Below are positions 27,931-30,000 of a stretch of DNA of 30,000 nt, piece after piece (the first letter of the stretch is position 1; each line of letters starts with the position of its first letter). The stretch is taken from contig WPIO01000005.1 of NCBI GenBank assembly GCA_009760855.2, positions 9,092,501-9,122,500 of the forward strand. Direction: 5' to 3'. The notes under the pieces were generated by a model. That model searched no databases. It had not been told where the DNA came from and worked only from the letters and a program-made list of their open reading frames with translations. The DNA is from Cristatella mucedo. Lineage: Eukaryota > Bryozoa > Phylactolaemata > Cristatellidae. The translations under genes and the position numbers were made by a program.

Positions 27931-28472
27931 ACCGAGGATCACCAGCACTGCCACACATACCAGGATGACCCAGCAAAGTGCACATTCAAGCAGCAGCAGA
28001 AGCTTTGTAAGCAGACCAGGTGCTGCAATCGGACCGAGGTGTTAGAATCCGAAGACAACAGTTTCCTTTCTCGGTTCTACTTGATGAAAAACAGCCACAT
28101 CGAATTCTTTTCGAGGGGGAGTCCAGCAGGATAAAAATAATAAGTCGCTTGCATATTGCTTTAAGAGAATCCAATCTCTATACAGTGTGCTATATAACCC
28201 ACTGCAAGAGAAGTAATAATTAAGGATTAATGCCTCATATTTAGACAAGCATACAAAAGAATGCATGTGTCATGCTTTGACCAAAATTCAAATGCATTCA
28301 AAAAAGGACCTCAGGTCCAAGTGTTGGAAAAACCAGCAACTGGTGGCACATGCTTAATCGTGTAAGCACGCAGAGCCGAGATGAACAAATAAAAATTCAC
28401 ACTCACGAGCCTCAGGGAAGGCTGGGCATATGTGTCCTTAACTGAGACTTCAATGACGCAAAGCAGCCCCTT
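27931..28472. other. No gene or repeat recognised
   Basis: Short open frames on both strands, without domain resemblance. Confidence 0.5.
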
Positions 28473-28600
28473 TTTGGTCCAGGGGTAAGGTGCTTGCATT
28501 TAACAATCAATGTAGTGGGCTCAAGCCCAGCAGTGTATGTAAAGAGCATGGGTAGAGAGGTTAAGCTCTCTTGGCACTATGAAAAGCGATATCGTTCAAG
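28473..28600 (+). mobile_element. SINE family B
   Basis: TTTGGTCCAGGGGTAAGGTG at the head, a GTAGTGGGCTCAAGCCCAGC B-box region and the tail AGAGGTTAAGCTCTCTTGGC then ACTATGAAAAGCG. Confidence 0.8.
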
Positions 28601-28609
28601 TTATTTATA

Positions 28610-29040
28610 GTTCTAAAGTCGATTCGGGTGGTGACAGAGGCCAGAGGTGAGTTGTGACTGATGATGCTTAAGAACTGAGGGCTTGATCACAAAAAGATTT
28701 CACCTTAGTTCAAGTAACAGGGAGCTGACTGGTAGCTGAGCAGATGGTGACCTGAGGCCACCCTGGAGGAGCAAGGAGGTCGGATAGGTAGGCTGGTGCC
28801 AGCAAGTGAAGTAACTTAAAGGTCAAAGAGAACATCTTTTAGTTGATTTGTGCCTGATAGCAAGGCATTGAAAATCAGACAGAAGTGGGGTCATATGGCA
28901 GCAACACTGTATGCCGTTGACGACCAGACGAGAGCTGCTGACCTCTGCAACAGTTGCAATCGATTAAGGGCACGGGCAGGGAGTGAATTGCAGTAATCTA
29001 AGGAGCAATGTCACAAATGCACAAACAAGTTCGATTAACA
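28610..29040 (-). mobile_element. LINE RT C-terminal relic
   Basis: The minus strand, with stops, reads FVHAFVTLLLRLLQF, TPLLSDFQCLAIRHKSTK and YLSDLLAPP-like text. These are the blocks HAFVTSCLDF, LLADLHWLPVKQRID and PAYLSDIL of the left-hand copy. Confidence 0.7.
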
Positions 29041-29172
29041 GACATTCTCTTGCCATTACAGCGATTCCTTTAAATAATTTGATTGCATTTTCTTTGCCGA
29101 AGGAATCCGTACGAGCAGTTTTTGAACAGCTCGACGAATTGATCGATCAGAGCAGCAAGAGGAGTAGAATCA

Positions 29173-29310
29173 GCAGGTTAGTTGGGATCAGGCGCTCGCC
29201 TTCGACGACCAAGGTCGCGGGCTCGATCCTCGCAGGCAGTGCAGCGTAGGTGAAGTGCCTGGCTGGAGACTAATATCTCTTAGTGTTGCCATACGATACT
29301 GGCAAGGTAA
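29173..29310 (+). mobile_element. SINE family B
   Basis: CAGGTTAGTTGGGATCAGGC, a B box GGGCTCGATCC at 29219-29229, then AGTGCCTGGCTGGAGACTAA and the tail CTCTTAGTGTTGCCATACGA. Confidence 0.75.
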
Positions 29311-29810
29311 ATTGAATCTTTCTTCAGCCTGTGCATCTAGTAGGGTTCATTAAAATAGCAGCCTCTTAGCACTGCCGTCACGTCAAGCAGCTGCTAGTGC
29401 ATCTGCCCGTGCACTCAAGACGAACGGCAGCAACGGAAGTACGGGTTTTTTTCTCCTTTTTGAGTTAGTTTCTCTTTCTTTATGTCCCATTCAGCCATTC
29501 AGCACTTCCTTGCCCGTCCTTTTTTTTTTACTAAACTTATGCCTAAGCTCGGGCAACCGGCAACCACGTCTGGCTAGCAGACTCGACGGCAGCAAGTCGA
29601 GGCACAGACGGGGCAGGGAAGCACAGCACGACTGACATGCTGAGATCGCTTGACAGGAGATAAAAACGTTTTTGTGTAGTCCCCTCAGCTACTGGGATTG
29701 CTAGGCGCCTGGGTCAGTGGCACGTTTCTGTGCTACTTGGAAGCAGCAAAGGCGTCGGTTTCTCGGAGTTCACGTGGCATTTAAGAATAACTGTGAACTT
29801 GGACAAGATA
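29311..29810. other. Possible promoter region of a plus-strand gene
   Basis: No repeat recognised. GATAAAAACG at 29659-29668 could serve as a TATA-like element 150 bp upstream of the ATG at 29814. Confidence 0.2.
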
Positions 29811-29813
29811 GCC

Positions 29814-29862
29814 ATGGCCTACAAGTTGCTCAGGTTTTTGGTGCTTACAATATGTGCACCCT
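29814..29862 (+). CDS. Putative first coding exon: signal peptide of an unknown secreted protein
   Basis: ATG in a strong Kozak context (GATAGCCATGGCC) opens MAYKLLRFLVLTICAP, a short basic start followed by a hydrophobic core, like a signal peptide. After 16 codons plus one base comes CCCT|gtaagtca, a consensus donor. The next exon would be outside the window. No homology can be claimed from so short a piece; the frame also runs on past the donor to a stop at 29934, so an unspliced chance ORF is the alternative. Confidence 0.3.
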
Positions 29863-30000
29863 GTAAGTCAGCCTTCCTCCCTCAACCAGACCAATCTGAC
29901 CAGATCAGCCGGGTCAGTCCCGGTCCCAACTCTTGAGTTTCTCTACTGATGCTAATTAGAGTGAGTCTATGAGAGTCGTAAAGTTGGCAGAGTAGAGCAC

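Overview
This is animal nuclear DNA. It has spliced coding exons with canonical GT/AG junctions, tRNA-derived SINEs, degraded non-LTR retrotransposons, a Tc1/mariner relic and many microsatellites, and no bacterial-style operons. The repeat types and the single divergent FAM102-type gene fit an invertebrate, but the species cannot be fixed from the sequence.

The only host gene I can name runs on the minus strand across about two thirds of the window. Six exons, at 21719-21864, 11105-11225, 10330-10795, 6591-6750, 4130-4187 and 3507-3639, join in frame at every junction. They encode at least 361 residues of a FAM102/EEIG-family protein: an N-terminal NT-C2 domain, an Ala/Ser-rich linker, the conserved GHSRNSS Ser-rich motif and the DSTRVDPDEL segment. 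The last exon or exons, expected to hold roughly 30-40 residues, were not found and probably lie left of position 1. Intron 1 is 10.5 kb and the introns carry most of the mobile DNA. A second, speculative gene start (a signal-peptide exon with a GTAAGT donor) lies at 29814-29862 on the plus strand.

Layout from left to right. 1-3500: LINE relics, including one with a 5' inversion, and two SINEs. 3507-11225: exons 6 to 2 with introns holding (TG)n, (TA)n and a 450-nt pyrimidine tract. 11365-12912: a Tc1-like element with TA target duplication and terminal inverted repeats. 13694-16000: a decayed retroelement of the restriction-like-endonuclease type (R2/NeSL/Hero group). 16080-18590: the longest L2/CR1-type LINE, with an 80-bp fragment of its own family inserted. 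19880-21115: LINE fragments. 21120-21910: GC-rich exon 1 and its surroundings. 22429-22822: two perfect palindromes centred on TA microsatellites, one made from a SINE tail. 22950-24170 and 26565-29040: more LINE relics with SINEs inserted in or beside them.

Two SINE families are visible. Family A has a tRNA-like head and ends in a 'TATAxAAAGAGGCTGCTxAATCAGCT' type tail. Family B has a different tRNA-like head and a tail shared with the dominant LINE family. Family B and that LINE therefore look like a SINE/LINE partnership. None of the mobile elements appears intact.
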